DNA of 47,129 nucleotides from an uncultured Clostridia bacterium (lineage in GTDB: Bacteria > Bacillota > Clostridia > Oscillospirales > Ruminococcaceae), in assembly GCA_947166945.1 (NCBI GenBank), contig CAMVGH010000007.1, forward strand, positions 1 through 47,129, given 5' to 3'. The notes under the pieces were generated by a model. That model worked only from the letters and a program-made list of their open reading frames with translations, did no database searches and was not told the origin of the DNA. Of this stretch, positions 35,603 through 43,728 are shown piece by piece. A program made the position numbers and the translations under genes. The first letter of the stretch is position 1. The number at the start of each line of letters is the position of its first letter.

Positions 35603-35742
35603 ATGTCAAGCTCATTTCGTCCTTCGGACGAACAAAAGTGCAAGGAAAATCCTAAAATATATAAATTTTCCTTGCACTTTTGCAGCCAATAAATTGCTTC
35701 AAGCTGCGCTATGAAGCAATTTGTTGGCTGATGAGCAGACAT
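35603..35742. repeat. Cloverleaf-like palindromic module 2
   Basis: Only 5 bases after module 1. The outer stem is ATGTC-aa-GCTCAT (35603-35615) with ATGAGC-a-GACAT (35731-35742). It encloses D: TTCGTCC / GGACGAA (35616-35632); E: AAAAGTGCAAGGAAAAT with its perfect complement (35634-35650 and 35665-35681, 14-base AT-rich loop); and F: GCCAATAAATTGCTTCA with TGAAGCAATTTGTTGGC (35685-35701 and 35712-35728, one T-G pair). Same design as module 1 with different sequences. Confidence 0.83.
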
Positions 35743-35779
35743 TAATAAACTGAAAAGACTGATAACAGGAGCCTGATAT

Positions 35780-36598
35780 ATGAATAAATTCATCTGCCCG
35801 GTCTGCAAAGAACGGCTTATCAAAGAAGAACACAGCCTGAAATGCATAAATGGACACTGTTTTGATATTTCAAGAAAAGGAACCGTCAATCTACTGCGTT
35901 CAAATAAGGCAAATCACGGAGACGACAAGCGCATGGTAGCGGCAAGGAAGAAATTTCTCGACAAAGGATACTACGAACCGCTCCGCAAAGCTGTCCGCGA
36001 AATGACTGCGCGTTATGCCGGGGACGGCTGTACTGTTCTCGACTGCGGCTGCGGAGAATGCAGCTATACCGCCGATATAAGCAAACATCTGCGTTCATCC
36101 GGAATAAACGCAGATATTATCGGTATTGATGTTTCAAAGGAAGCCATTAACGCCGGCGCATCACGACATGCCGGCATATCTCTCGCTGCCGCAAGCGTGT
36201 TTGACATACCTCTTGCAGACAACAGCTGCGATATCGTACTTTCACTGTTTGCCCCGTTTTCGGGAGATGAATACCGCAGAGTGCTGCGGCAGGGCGGAGT
36301 GTATATAACTGCGTTCCCGCTTGAAAATCACCTTATCGAGCTGAAACGCGCGGTATATGATCAGCCTTATCTTAATACAGTCTCACCGCTGGGAGTTGAC
36401 GGATTTGAACTTGCGGACAGCGGGGAATGCCGGTTCAGCGTCCGGCTCAATTCCAATGAGGATATCATAGCTCTTTTTGAAATGACGCCGTACTGCTATA
36501 AAACCTCACAAAAGGACCGTGCAAAACTCGACGATCTCACTTCATTGACTGTTACCGCGGAATTCGGCACAGCCGTTTACCGCCTTCTCAGCGAATGA
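35780..36598 (+). CDS. 23S rRNA (guanine-N1)-methyltransferase, RlmA family
   Basis: A 272-residue SAM-dependent methyltransferase. An N-terminal zinc ribbon is formed by Cys6, Cys9, Cys22 and His26 (FICPVCKERL, CINGHCFDI), as in RlmA/TlrB. KKFLDKGYYEPL and the SAM loop VLDCGCGECSY (86-96) follow. E. coli RlmA methylates G745 and Gram-positive RlmA-II/TlrB methylates G748 in helix 35 of 23S rRNA. The Gram-positive site is more likely here. TlrB contributes to tylosin resistance in its host, so a link to macrolides is possible. AGGAG precedes the ATG. Its leader, if transcribed from 35458, contains both cloverleaf modules. Its 3' end overlaps the convergent GH25 gene by 11 bases. Confidence 0.88.
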   Translation: MNKFICPVCKERLIKEEHSLKCINGHCFDISRKGTVNLLRSNKANHGDDKRMVAARKKFLDKGYYEPLRKAVREMTARYAGDGCTVLDCGCGECSYTADISKHLRSSGINADIIGIDVSKEAINAGASRHAGISLAAASVFDIPLADNSCDIVLSLFAPFSGDEYRRVLRQGGVYITAFPLENHLIELKRAVYDQPYLNTVSPLGVDGFELADSGECRFSVRLNSNEDIIALFEMTPYCYKTSQKDRAKLDDLTSLTVTAEFGTAVYRLLSE

Positions 36599-37907
36599 TC
36601 GCTATATTAAGATCGACATCTCCTTCTATACCGTCAACGCTGCCGAATCCATACTGCCACATATCAAAATCATAATAGTATGTCATTTCGTCCGTGTACA
36701 GGGCAAGCCATTTCGGATAGCTTTCCAGCATTCTCAGATCGTACTTTATATATGCCATTTTCTTATTGGTATATATCATCGCGTCATAACCCGCGTCTTT
36801 GACCTTTTCACAGAATGCCTGCGCACACAGCGTAAGAGTTCCCGGCATAACATCTTCTGTCCGCGGAGGTACTTCCGGATCGTATGTATCTACAGGCTCC
36901 CAGTCGAAGACTATGGGATATTCAAGTTTTCTGCCTTTAAGATTGTCAAGTATGAACTGTGCTTCTTCCACAGCTTCCTCGACACTTATAGCCTGTGAAT
37001 AGAAATATACTCCGAGATCAACTCCGGCACTGCGGGCACCCTCAAAATTCTGCTCGAATTTATCGTCAAGTTTGATATTCCCTTCCTCGGCGTATCCGCG
37101 TACCCCGATACGCAGTATCGCAAATTCGACACCGTCCGAGCGCACCGCGTCCCAGTTTATATCCCCCTGGTGGGAGGACACATCGATACCGAAATACGAT
37201 GACAGTTCCCCATTGGAATAATATTCCATTCTGCCCTCGCTGTTCCTGCGGAAATTATCGTTATTATACTGATTTGTCTTTATTCCCGACAACACCGGGA
37301 ACCAGGAATAACCGACATACGAATCGTATGTAAGAATCTTTCCCTTATCTATCTCCACCATATCGGAGACAGGGGTATCCGGCTCATATACGGCTTCCTC
37401 ATCTATAAGACTTACAGCGTCAACATACTCACCTTCGGCCGTACCTTTGTCGGACGCTTCCTTTTCTTCAAGATCCGCGATCCGGTCACACTCAAGTCCG
37501 AGCTGCTGTTCGAGATTGTGTATGTACGCATAGCCGGTAAATACCGCGGCGGCAGTCATACATAGTGTTATCATGGAGATGACGGTATTCACAAAATAGA
37601 TCCTGTGAACTTTAAGGTGCATCGGAGACCCCGAAACTTCATATTCTTCGTTCTCCGGCTGCTGAGCGCTGTGCTGTTCCGAAGACTGCGGCTCCTGAGC
37701 CTGAGCCGGTACGGATCCGGCTGCGTCCGGGGAACTGACAGGTTCAGACTTTCCGGATGAAACCGTAGTTTCTTTCTTACAGGTCCCGGACAAAACTTCG
37801 CCGGTAAAATCACTGTAAAGATCACGGTCCTTTACAGGTTCATCATCTGCCTCGTACGTATATATATCCTCTTCCGGAATATCGGTCGTATTTATCTCTT
37901 CGTTCAT
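36588..37907 (-). CDS. Membrane-anchored GH25 muramidase
   Basis: A 439-residue type II membrane protein. The first 100 residues are acidic and Pro/Ser/Gln-rich and should be cytoplasmic. A TM segment follows (about 103-128), then a coiled linker, and a GH25 lysozyme domain (about 238-439). The catalytic acids are visible in YFGIDVSSHQGDINW and VFDWEPVD, and WLALY and MWQYGF belong to the barrel. It is expected to cut the muramic acid-glucosamine bond in peptidoglycan during growth or division. GGAGG lies before ATG 37907; the upstream in-frame ATG at 37919 lacks one. It follows the antiporter gene by 40 bases. Confidence 0.9.
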   Translation of the reverse strand: MNEEINTTDIPEEDIYTYEADDEPVKDRDLYSDFTGEVLSGTCKKETTVSSGKSEPVSSPDAAGSVPAQAQEPQSSEQHSAQQPENEEYEVSGSPMHLKVHRIYFVNTVISMITLCMTAAAVFTGYAYIHNLEQQLGLECDRIADLEEKEASDKGTAEGEYVDAVSLIDEEAVYEPDTPVSDMVEIDKGKILTYDSYVGYSWFPVLSGIKTNQYNNDNFRRNSEGRMEYYSNGELSSYFGIDVSSHQGDINWDAVRSDGVEFAILRIGVRGYAEEGNIKLDDKFEQNFEGARSAGVDLGVYFYSQAISVEEAVEEAQFILDNLKGRKLEYPIVFDWEPVDTYDPEVPPRTEDVMPGTLTLCAQAFCEKVKDAGYDAMIYTNKKMAYIKYDLRMLESYPKWLALYTDEMTYYYDFDMWQYGFGSVDGIEGDVDLNIAIIR

Positions 37908-37947
37908 CGTTACCTCCATGTAAAATCGGGGCTGTCGGTGAAAATTA

Positions 37948-38976
37948 CTATTTTGCGAGAAGCATCGGCTGTAACAGCAGATACACGAAATATGCCGCGT
38001 AGCAGAGTATCATAATTATACCGCCGACTTTTGTCAGCTTTTTATCCTTGAATACGCAAAGCCAAAGCAGTACGGCTGCAAATATGGCAACACACGCGTC
38101 TATTATGAAGCTGGGTTCAAATCCGATCGGGTTGGGTGAGCATATACCCGCAAGACCCGCGACAAACAGGATATTGAAAATGTTGCTTCCGATAATGTTG
38201 CCTATGGCGATATCAACCGCGTTCTTCTTAGCGGCAGTGATACTTGTCACAAGTTCCGGCAGCGATGTACCGAACGCAACTATCGTAAGTCCGATAAGGC
38301 GCGAATCGACCCCGATCAGTTCTGCGATCTTCGAGGCTCCTGTTACTGTGAAATCACTTCCGAAAACTATGAGAACAAGTCCGAGTAATATAAACAATAT
38401 CATTTTGGGAACAGTATCTTTCTCGGTAAGCTGCGCAACATCGTCACCGGCGCTGCTGTCCCCCTTTTTTGACAGCAATATAAGATATACAAAAAACGCA
38501 GCAAATAATACCAGCAGTATAACCGCGTCCAGCTTGCTTATATTCCCGTCAAGTCCGAGCAGGAGAAGTATTACTGAGATAGCTATTACAAACGGTATCT
38601 CATACCTGAATGTGGTATTCTTTACCGGAAGCACCGCAAAAAGTGACGAAATACCAAGAATTATCAGTATGTTCATAATATTGCTGCCTATGACGTTTCC
38701 TACCGAAATACCGGCATTGTCCTGACATGCCGATGTAATGCTTATGGCAGCTTCGGGGGCGCTCGTTCCGAAAGCAACGATCGTAAGACCTACGACTATC
38801 AGCGGCACCTTCAGCTTCAATGCTACCTTTGAGGCTCCGTCAACAAACATATCGGCGCCTTTGATGAGCATTACAAACCCCAGAACAAGGAATACGACCG
38901 AGACAAGGACGACAACCAGTGTCATTCCTCCGACTGCGCTGTCTATCAATGACAGCAGATAATCAGAAACCTGCAT
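37948..38976 (-). CDS. Calcium/sodium antiporter (CaCA family, YrbG-like)
   Basis: A 342-residue membrane protein with about ten TM segments in two inverted halves. Each half carries the alpha repeat: GLTIVAFGTSAPE (63-75) with GNVIGSNIMNIL, and GLTIVAFGTSLPE (about 227-239) with GNIIGSNIFNIL. The acidic residues in these repeats bind cations. A charged cytoplasmic loop sits between the halves. GAAGGAG precedes the ATG and a perfect promoter lies upstream. Ion specificity is inferred from the family. Confidence 0.93.
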   Translation of the reverse strand: MQVSDYLLSLIDSAVGGMTLVVVLVSVVFLVLGFVMLIKGADMFVDGASKVALKLKVPLIVVGLTIVAFGTSAPEAAISITSACQDNAGISVGNVIGSNIMNILIILGISSLFAVLPVKNTTFRYEIPFVIAISVILLLLGLDGNISKLDAVILLVLFAAFFVYLILLSKKGDSSAGDDVAQLTEKDTVPKMILFILLGLVLIVFGSDFTVTGASKIAELIGVDSRLIGLTIVAFGTSLPELVTSITAAKKNAVDIAIGNIIGSNIFNILFVAGLAGICSPNPIGFEPSFIIDACVAIFAAVLLWLCVFKDKKLTKVGGIIMILCYAAYFVYLLLQPMLLAK

Positions 38977-39017
38977 AAAAAACTCCTTCTTATGTTCAGA
39001 TATATTTATACCTATTT

Positions 39018-39046
39018 ATTATACATTCTTGTATGTCATTTGTCAA
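39018..39046 (-). promoter_or_regulatory. Sigma-A promoter for the antiporter gene
   Basis: Minus-strand TTGACA (39041-39046), a 17-base spacer and TATAAT (39018-39023), both perfect. Confidence 0.85.
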
Positions 39047-39105
39047 CACGGTAAACATACTTTTATCCTGTCATTTCAGTTATTTTTTTCCGCGCATCGG
39101 TTTAA

Positions 39106-39147
39106 TTGACAAAACCACTTGAAAAATCATATAAAATGTGTTATAAT
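39106..39147 (+). promoter_or_regulatory. Overlapping promoters for cardiolipin synthase
   Basis: TTGAAA (39119-39124), a 17-base spacer and TATAAT (39142-39147). An upstream TTGACA (39106-39111) with TATAAA (39130-39135) could form a second promoter. AAAGGAGTAGG precedes the ATG at 39184. Confidence 0.75.
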
Positions 39148-39183
39148 ATGTTTTTAACGAGTTCAATGAAAGGAGTAGGATAA

Positions 39184-40707
39184 ATGAGCAGATTCGGTAA
39201 GATAATATCCAGCAGATTGTTCATGGTAAGCATTTTTATACTCATTGAAATATGCGTTATCGTTCTGCCGATAATATTTCTCTCCACCTACTATATTCCG
39301 CTGTACCTTTTCTTTGAAGTGCTGAGCTTCTTTATCGCAATAGTCATCGCAAACAGGAACAATAACCCGGACTTCAAGATCGCATGGCTCATACCGGTAC
39401 TTTGTTTCCCGGTAGGAGGCGCATTGCTGTATATTATGTTCGGGCGCACACATCTGAACAAGAAAAACACAGAAAAACTTCGTACTGCCGTTGAAAGCTC
39501 GTCGGGCATCATAACCGCCGACAATGAGCTGCTGGAGATGATAGGCGAAAAAAATGCGCACCTAAAGCGTGAAGCAAGCTATATCATCAACAATTCACGC
39601 AGCAATATATATGCGTTTACACAGACGAAATTCCTGAACCCCGGTTCTCTTTTCTTTGAAGATCTCGTTGCCGAGCTTGAAAAAGCCGAACATTTCATAT
39701 TCCTCGAATATTTCATCATCGGAGACGGGGTTATGTGGCAGCGCATCTTTGAGATACTCAAGGCAAAAGCCGCGGCAGGAGTGGAAGTGCGGCTTATGTA
39801 TGACGATATCGGGACCATTAACCTGCTTCCTGTGGAATTTCCGCAGCTTATGGCGACATACGGCATAAAAACAGTGGTCTTCAACCCATACAAGCCCTCC
39901 CTTGACCGCTTCATGAACTACCGCGATCACCGTAAATTCGCCATTATCGACGGAAAGATCGCATTTACCGGCGGCATAAATATAGCGGACGAATACATCA
40001 ACCGAAAAGAGCGTTTCGGTTTCTGGGAGGATTCCTGCGTCAAGCTCGACGGTGACGCAGTAAAAAAGGTGGTCGTACTGTATCTGGAGATGTGGTACTT
40101 TGTTACCGGAGAAAAACAGGATTACAACAAGTATATCGTGAAATACCAGTCAAAAAATGACGGATTTGTGATACCGTTCTCCGATGAGCCGCTGTTCCGG
40201 GGACTTATTCATGAAAATGCTTATATAAACATCATAAACAATGCAAAAAAATATGTATATATCTGCACCCCGTACCTGATCCTCGATGAAAATATGGAGA
40301 AATGCCTGATACGCGCCGCAAAAAGCGGGATAACGGTCAGGATCATAACCCCGCATACTCCGGATAAGAAGATAATCTTCGAGCTTACACAGGCAAATTA
40401 CAAGAGCCTTATAGAAAGCGGCGTTGAGATCTACGAATTCATACCGGGATTTATCCACACAAAAATGATCATCAGTGACGACGCTACCGCTATCGTAGGT
40501 ACGTGCAACTTCGATTACAGAAGCTTTTACCTGCATTTTGAAAACGGTGTATGGATGTATAAATCCAGAGCCGTTACTCAGGCGAGAGATTCTTTTCTCA
40601 ACTCACTGGCACAGTCGGAGGCTATCTCGCTTGACTCATGTGAAAACATCAGCGTGAACAGAAGAGCGCTTCGTTCGGTGCTGAAGATACTCTCCCCGCT
40701 GCTTTAA
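39184..40707 (+). CDS. cls: Cardiolipin synthase (phospholipase D type)
   Basis: A 507-residue membrane enzyme condensing two phosphatidylglycerol molecules. Two N-terminal TM segments (about 14-35 and 40-60) precede two HKD motifs: HRKFAIIDGKIAFTGGIN (near residue 248) and HTKMIISDDATAIVGTCNFDYRSF (near residue 423). FPVGGALLYIMFGRTHLNKK after the membrane part is typical of Cls. It heads a transcript with nth, which begins 10 bases downstream. Confidence 0.94.
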   Translation: MSRFGKIISSRLFMVSIFILIEICVIVLPIIFLSTYYIPLYLFFEVLSFFIAIVIANRNNNPDFKIAWLIPVLCFPVGGALLYIMFGRTHLNKKNTEKLRTAVESSSGIITADNELLEMIGEKNAHLKREASYIINNSRSNIYAFTQTKFLNPGSLFFEDLVAELEKAEHFIFLEYFIIGDGVMWQRIFEILKAKAAAGVEVRLMYDDIGTINLLPVEFPQLMATYGIKTVVFNPYKPSLDRFMNYRDHRKFAIIDGKIAFTGGINIADEYINRKERFGFWEDSCVKLDGDAVKKVVVLYLEMWYFVTGEKQDYNKYIVKYQSKNDGFVIPFSDEPLFRGLIHENAYINIINNAKKYVYICTPYLILDENMEKCLIRAAKSGITVRIITPHTPDKKIIFELTQANYKSLIESGVEIYEFIPGFIHTKMIISDDATAIVGTCNFDYRSFYLHFENGVWMYKSRAVTQARDSFLNSLAQSEAISLDSCENISVNRRALRSVLKILSPLL

Positions 40708-40717
40708 GGAGAAATGT

Positions 40718-41347
40718 ATGAATAAAAAACAGCGTGCCGCACAGATGATCGGGCTGCTTCGGAATGAATACCCCGATGTAAGGTGCGCACTTACATATCA
40801 GAAGCCCCATGAGCTTCTTATCGCCACAAGACTTTCCGCGCAGTGTACAGACAAGCGGGTAAATATGGTGACACCGGCTTTATTTGAAAGATTTCCCACC
40901 ATTGACGCCTTTGCTGAAGCGGAAGTTCCGGAGATCGAAGAATATATAAAGAGCTGCGGGCTATATCATACAAAGGCAAACGATATCTCACTGATGTGCA
41001 AAGAGCTTCGTGATCGTTTCGGCGGAGTTGTCCCCGACACGATCGAAGAACTCACCACTCTCCCCGGAGTAGGCAGAAAAACCGCTAACCTCATGGTGGG
41101 TGACCTGTACGGAAAACCGGCTATCGTATGCGATACACACGTTATAAGGATAACCAATCTTATCGGGCTCACCGATACAAAGGACGCGGGAAAGGTCGAA
41201 AAAGAACTCGCAGCCCTCATACCGCCGGAGGAAGGCATACTTATGTGTCACAGGCTCGTCTGGCACGGGCGGCTCGTCTGCATCGCACGCAGACCGCAGT
41301 GCGCTTCGTGCTGCCTCAGCGGGATATGCAAAAATGTGAAAAAATAA
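40718..41347 (+). CDS. nth: Endonuclease III (DNA glycosylase/AP lyase)
   Basis: A 209-residue base excision repair enzyme removing oxidised pyrimidines. The helix-hairpin-helix LPGVGRKTANLMVG holds the catalytic Lys (near residue 118), and CDTHVIRI holds the catalytic Asp. The C-terminal cysteines are spaced C-x6-C-x2-C-x5-C (VCIARRPQCASCCLSGIC), the 4Fe-4S cluster pattern. GGAG precedes the ATG. Co-transcribed with cls without an obvious functional link. Confidence 0.95.
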   Translation: MNKKQRAAQMIGLLRNEYPDVRCALTYQKPHELLIATRLSAQCTDKRVNMVTPALFERFPTIDAFAEAEVPEIEEYIKSCGLYHTKANDISLMCKELRDRFGGVVPDTIEELTTLPGVGRKTANLMVGDLYGKPAIVCDTHVIRITNLIGLTDTKDAGKVEKELAALIPPEEGILMCHRLVWHGRLVCIARRPQCASCCLSGICKNVKK

Positions 41348-41367
41348 TGAAATTTTACTCCTGCTAT

Positions 41368-41395
41368 TGCAAAATAAGTTGATTTGTGATACACT
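41368..41395 (+). promoter_or_regulatory. Candidate extended -10 promoter for the HTH-cupin gene
   Basis: TTGCAA (41368-41373), a 16-base spacer and TGA-TACACT (-10 at 41390-41395). Confidence 0.4.
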
Positions 41396-41406
41396 TTAAC
41401 AACTCC

Positions 41407-41436
41407 GCACTTTACAGTTATTACACAGTAAAGTGC
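41407..41436. repeat. Dyad GCACTTTAC / GTAAAGTGC upstream of the HTH-cupin gene
   Basis: A perfect 9-bp inverted repeat (41407-41415 and 41428-41436) with an overlapping TTTACAG/CTGTAAA alternative. It lies just after the predicted transcription start and 36 bases before the regulator's ATG. A candidate autoregulatory operator, or a terminator for nth, though the T-run is weak. Confidence 0.55.
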
Positions 41437-41472
41437 TGTAAATATTATTATTTCATATAAGGAGGTTTTTGT

Positions 41473-42027
41473 ATGAAGTATGACATCAAAGAGGTGTCCT
41501 CACGGCTGAGAGCTACCAGAGAGTCTCTCGAAATTTCAACAAAGGATATGGCGGCGGCCGCACGAATTACGGAGGAAGAATATATTGCCTGCGAAAACGG
41601 TGAAAAAGATCTTTCCTTGTCTGTACTTGACAAGTGCGCGGAAGCTATGGGCATCGAGATGATCGAACTGCTTACAGGCTCCTCCCCTACCCTTGCCACC
41701 TACTCACTTGTCAGAAACGGCGAGGGACTTCCGATCGAAAGGCGTATCGGATTTACCTACCAGCACATGGCATACCTTTTCAAGAAGAAGAAGATCGAAC
41801 CCATTATGGTCCACGCTCCCTTTGAACCCGACCAGAAGAAGCCTATACACATGTCCGTTCATGAAGGTCAGGAAATGGATTTCATTATCAGAGGAAAGCT
41901 CAAATTTGTCATCAACAACAACACCGAGATACTGAATGAGGGCGACTGTGTATATTTCGACAGTTCCAATCCTCACGGAATGATCGCTATCGAGGGTGAC
42001 TGCGACTTCCTCGCTATACTCATATAA
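41473..42027 (+). CDS. XRE-type HTH regulator with cupin domain
   Basis: A 184-residue regulator with an N-terminal helix-turn-helix (about residues 8-62) and a C-terminal cupin barrel (about 105-184, HMSVHEGQEMDFIIRGKLKFVI, DCVYFDSSNPHGMIAIEG). The cupin histidines and glutamate could bind a metal or small ligand. AAGGAGG precedes the start. It lies 36 bases before an acyl-CoA synthetase gene. This pairing suggests it controls the synthetase in response to an acid or acyl-CoA; this is inference from neighbourhood. Confidence 0.88.
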   Translation: MKYDIKEVSSRLRATRESLEISTKDMAAAARITEEEYIACENGEKDLSLSVLDKCAEAMGIEMIELLTGSSPTLATYSLVRNGEGLPIERRIGFTYQHMAYLFKKKKIEPIMVHAPFEPDQKKPIHMSVHEGQEMDFIIRGKLKFVINNNTEILNEGDCVYFDSSNPHGMIAIEGDCDFLAILI

Positions 42028-42063
42028 TCCGGTCTTCATCAATGAAAGGAACAAAAGAATAAA

Positions 42064-43725
42064 ATGGAACAGGTAAAAGATTACTATAAAAAATTCGTCA
42101 CCGAAGGATATGACGAAAACGGGATACTCAATAAGTTTGAGATACACTGCCCCGAAAACTATAATTTCGGATATGATATCATCGACAAATTCGGTGAGCT
42201 CGATCCAGACAGACCCGCTCTCCTGCATGTGAGCCTTGACGAAAAAGTAACAAGATTTTCATATAGACAGCTTTAGGAGCTTTCGACTCAGGCGGCAAAT
42301 CTGTTCGCTTCCTATGGCATCAAAAAAGGTGACAAGGTGATGCTGGTACTTAAAAGAAACTACCAGTTCTGGTATGCTATCATCGGTCTTATAAAGCTCG
42401 GCGCAGTGGTCATTCCGGCTACTCACCTGCTCACCACACATGATTTCACTTATCGTTTCAAGAGCGCAGATGTCAAAGGCATCATAGCGACCGGATACAA
42501 CCCAGATATCGAAAACTATGTCGATGAAGCCGAAAAGGAACTCGGCATCACATTGAAAAAATTTGTTGCAAACGGCAGCAAAGAGGGCTGGATAAACTTT
42601 GACGAGGAGATCGTAAATCAGCCGAAAACCATGGAGCGCGTACCCACAAAATGCACAGAAATGATGCTGATATACTTCTCTTCCGGCACTTCGGGATATC
42701 CAAAAATGGCAGCGCACTGCCATAAATACGCGCTCTGGCACATACAGACCGCTCTCTGGCAGAATGTACAGCCGGACGGACTTCATCTCACGATCTCCGA
42801 TACAGGTTGGGGCAAAGCCGCATGGGGCAAGCTCTACGGACAGATGTCACTCGGCTCCTGCGTATTTGTCTATGACTTCGACAGATTTGTACCCGCGGAC
42901 GTACTCCGCATAATACAGGATTTCAAGATCACCTCACTCTGCGCTCCGCCTACCATGTACCGCTTCTTCATCAAGGAAGGGCTGAAAGACTACGACCTCT
43001 CTAACCTGAAATACAGCTGTATCGCTGGCGAAGCCCTCAACCCGGAGGTATTCAACCGCTGGCTGGAATTCACAGGTCTGAAACTTATGGAGGCTTTCGG
43101 ACAGACGGAAACTACCGCTGCCCTTGCGAACCTGCCCGGTATGACCCCGAAGCCCGGTTCTATGGGCAAGCCTACTCCCCTGTACAATGTAGATCTTGTT
43201 GACGAGAACGGAAACCCGGTACCGAACGGCGAAACCGGCGAAATAGTTATCAGGGGCGAAAAAGGAACCGAGGGACTTTTCCTCTGCTACTACAAGGACG
43301 AAGAAAAAACAAACGCGGCGTGGCATGACGGTATCTACCACACAGGAGACACCGCATGGAGAGACGAGGACGGCTATTATTGGTATGTCGGCAGAAATGA
43401 CGATATCATCAAGTCCAGCGGCTACCGCATAGGGCCGTTCGAGATAGAAAGCGTTCTCATACAGCACCCGTCCGTGCTTGAATGTGCGGTCACCGGCGCT
43501 CCCGACCCCAACGGCGTGAGAGGTATCCTCGTAAAAGCTACTATCGTACTCGCAAAGGGATATACAGCGAGCGACGAACTCGCAAAAGAACTTCAGAACT
43601 ATGTAAAGAAAAATACCGCGCCTTATAAATATCCGAGACTTATCGAATTCGTTGACGAGCTTCCGAAAACTATCAGCGGCAAGATCAAACACAATACGAT
43701 AAGGGAAAACGACAGCAAGAAATAA
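42064..43725 (+). pseudogene. AMP-binding acyl-CoA synthetase interrupted by an in-frame TAG
   Basis: A single frame of 553 codons encodes an ANL superfamily adenylate-forming enzyme, but codon 71 is TAG (42274-42276). Homology continues unbroken across it: TRFSYRQL before the stop and ELSTQAANLFASYGIKKGD after. The rest is intact, with the ATP loop YFSSGTSGYPKM, EAFGQTET, YHTGDTAWRDEDGYYWYVGR and the C-terminal Lys in KTISGKIKHNTIR. A restart inside, for example at ATG 42337, would lack the first 90 residues. It may be a nonsense mutation, a suppressed stop or a sequence error. Substrate is probably a short or medium-chain carboxylic acid. Confidence 0.85.
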
Positions 43726-43728
43726 TCA

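Noticed and set aside
35488-35742. CRISPR array or tandem direct repeats
   Set aside because: The units are inverted, not direct, and the hairpin sequences differ from one another; no spacers.
42274-42276. TAG as pyrrolysine or reassigned codon
   Set aside because: Other genes in the window end normally at TAG, and the protein is not a methylamine methyltransferase.
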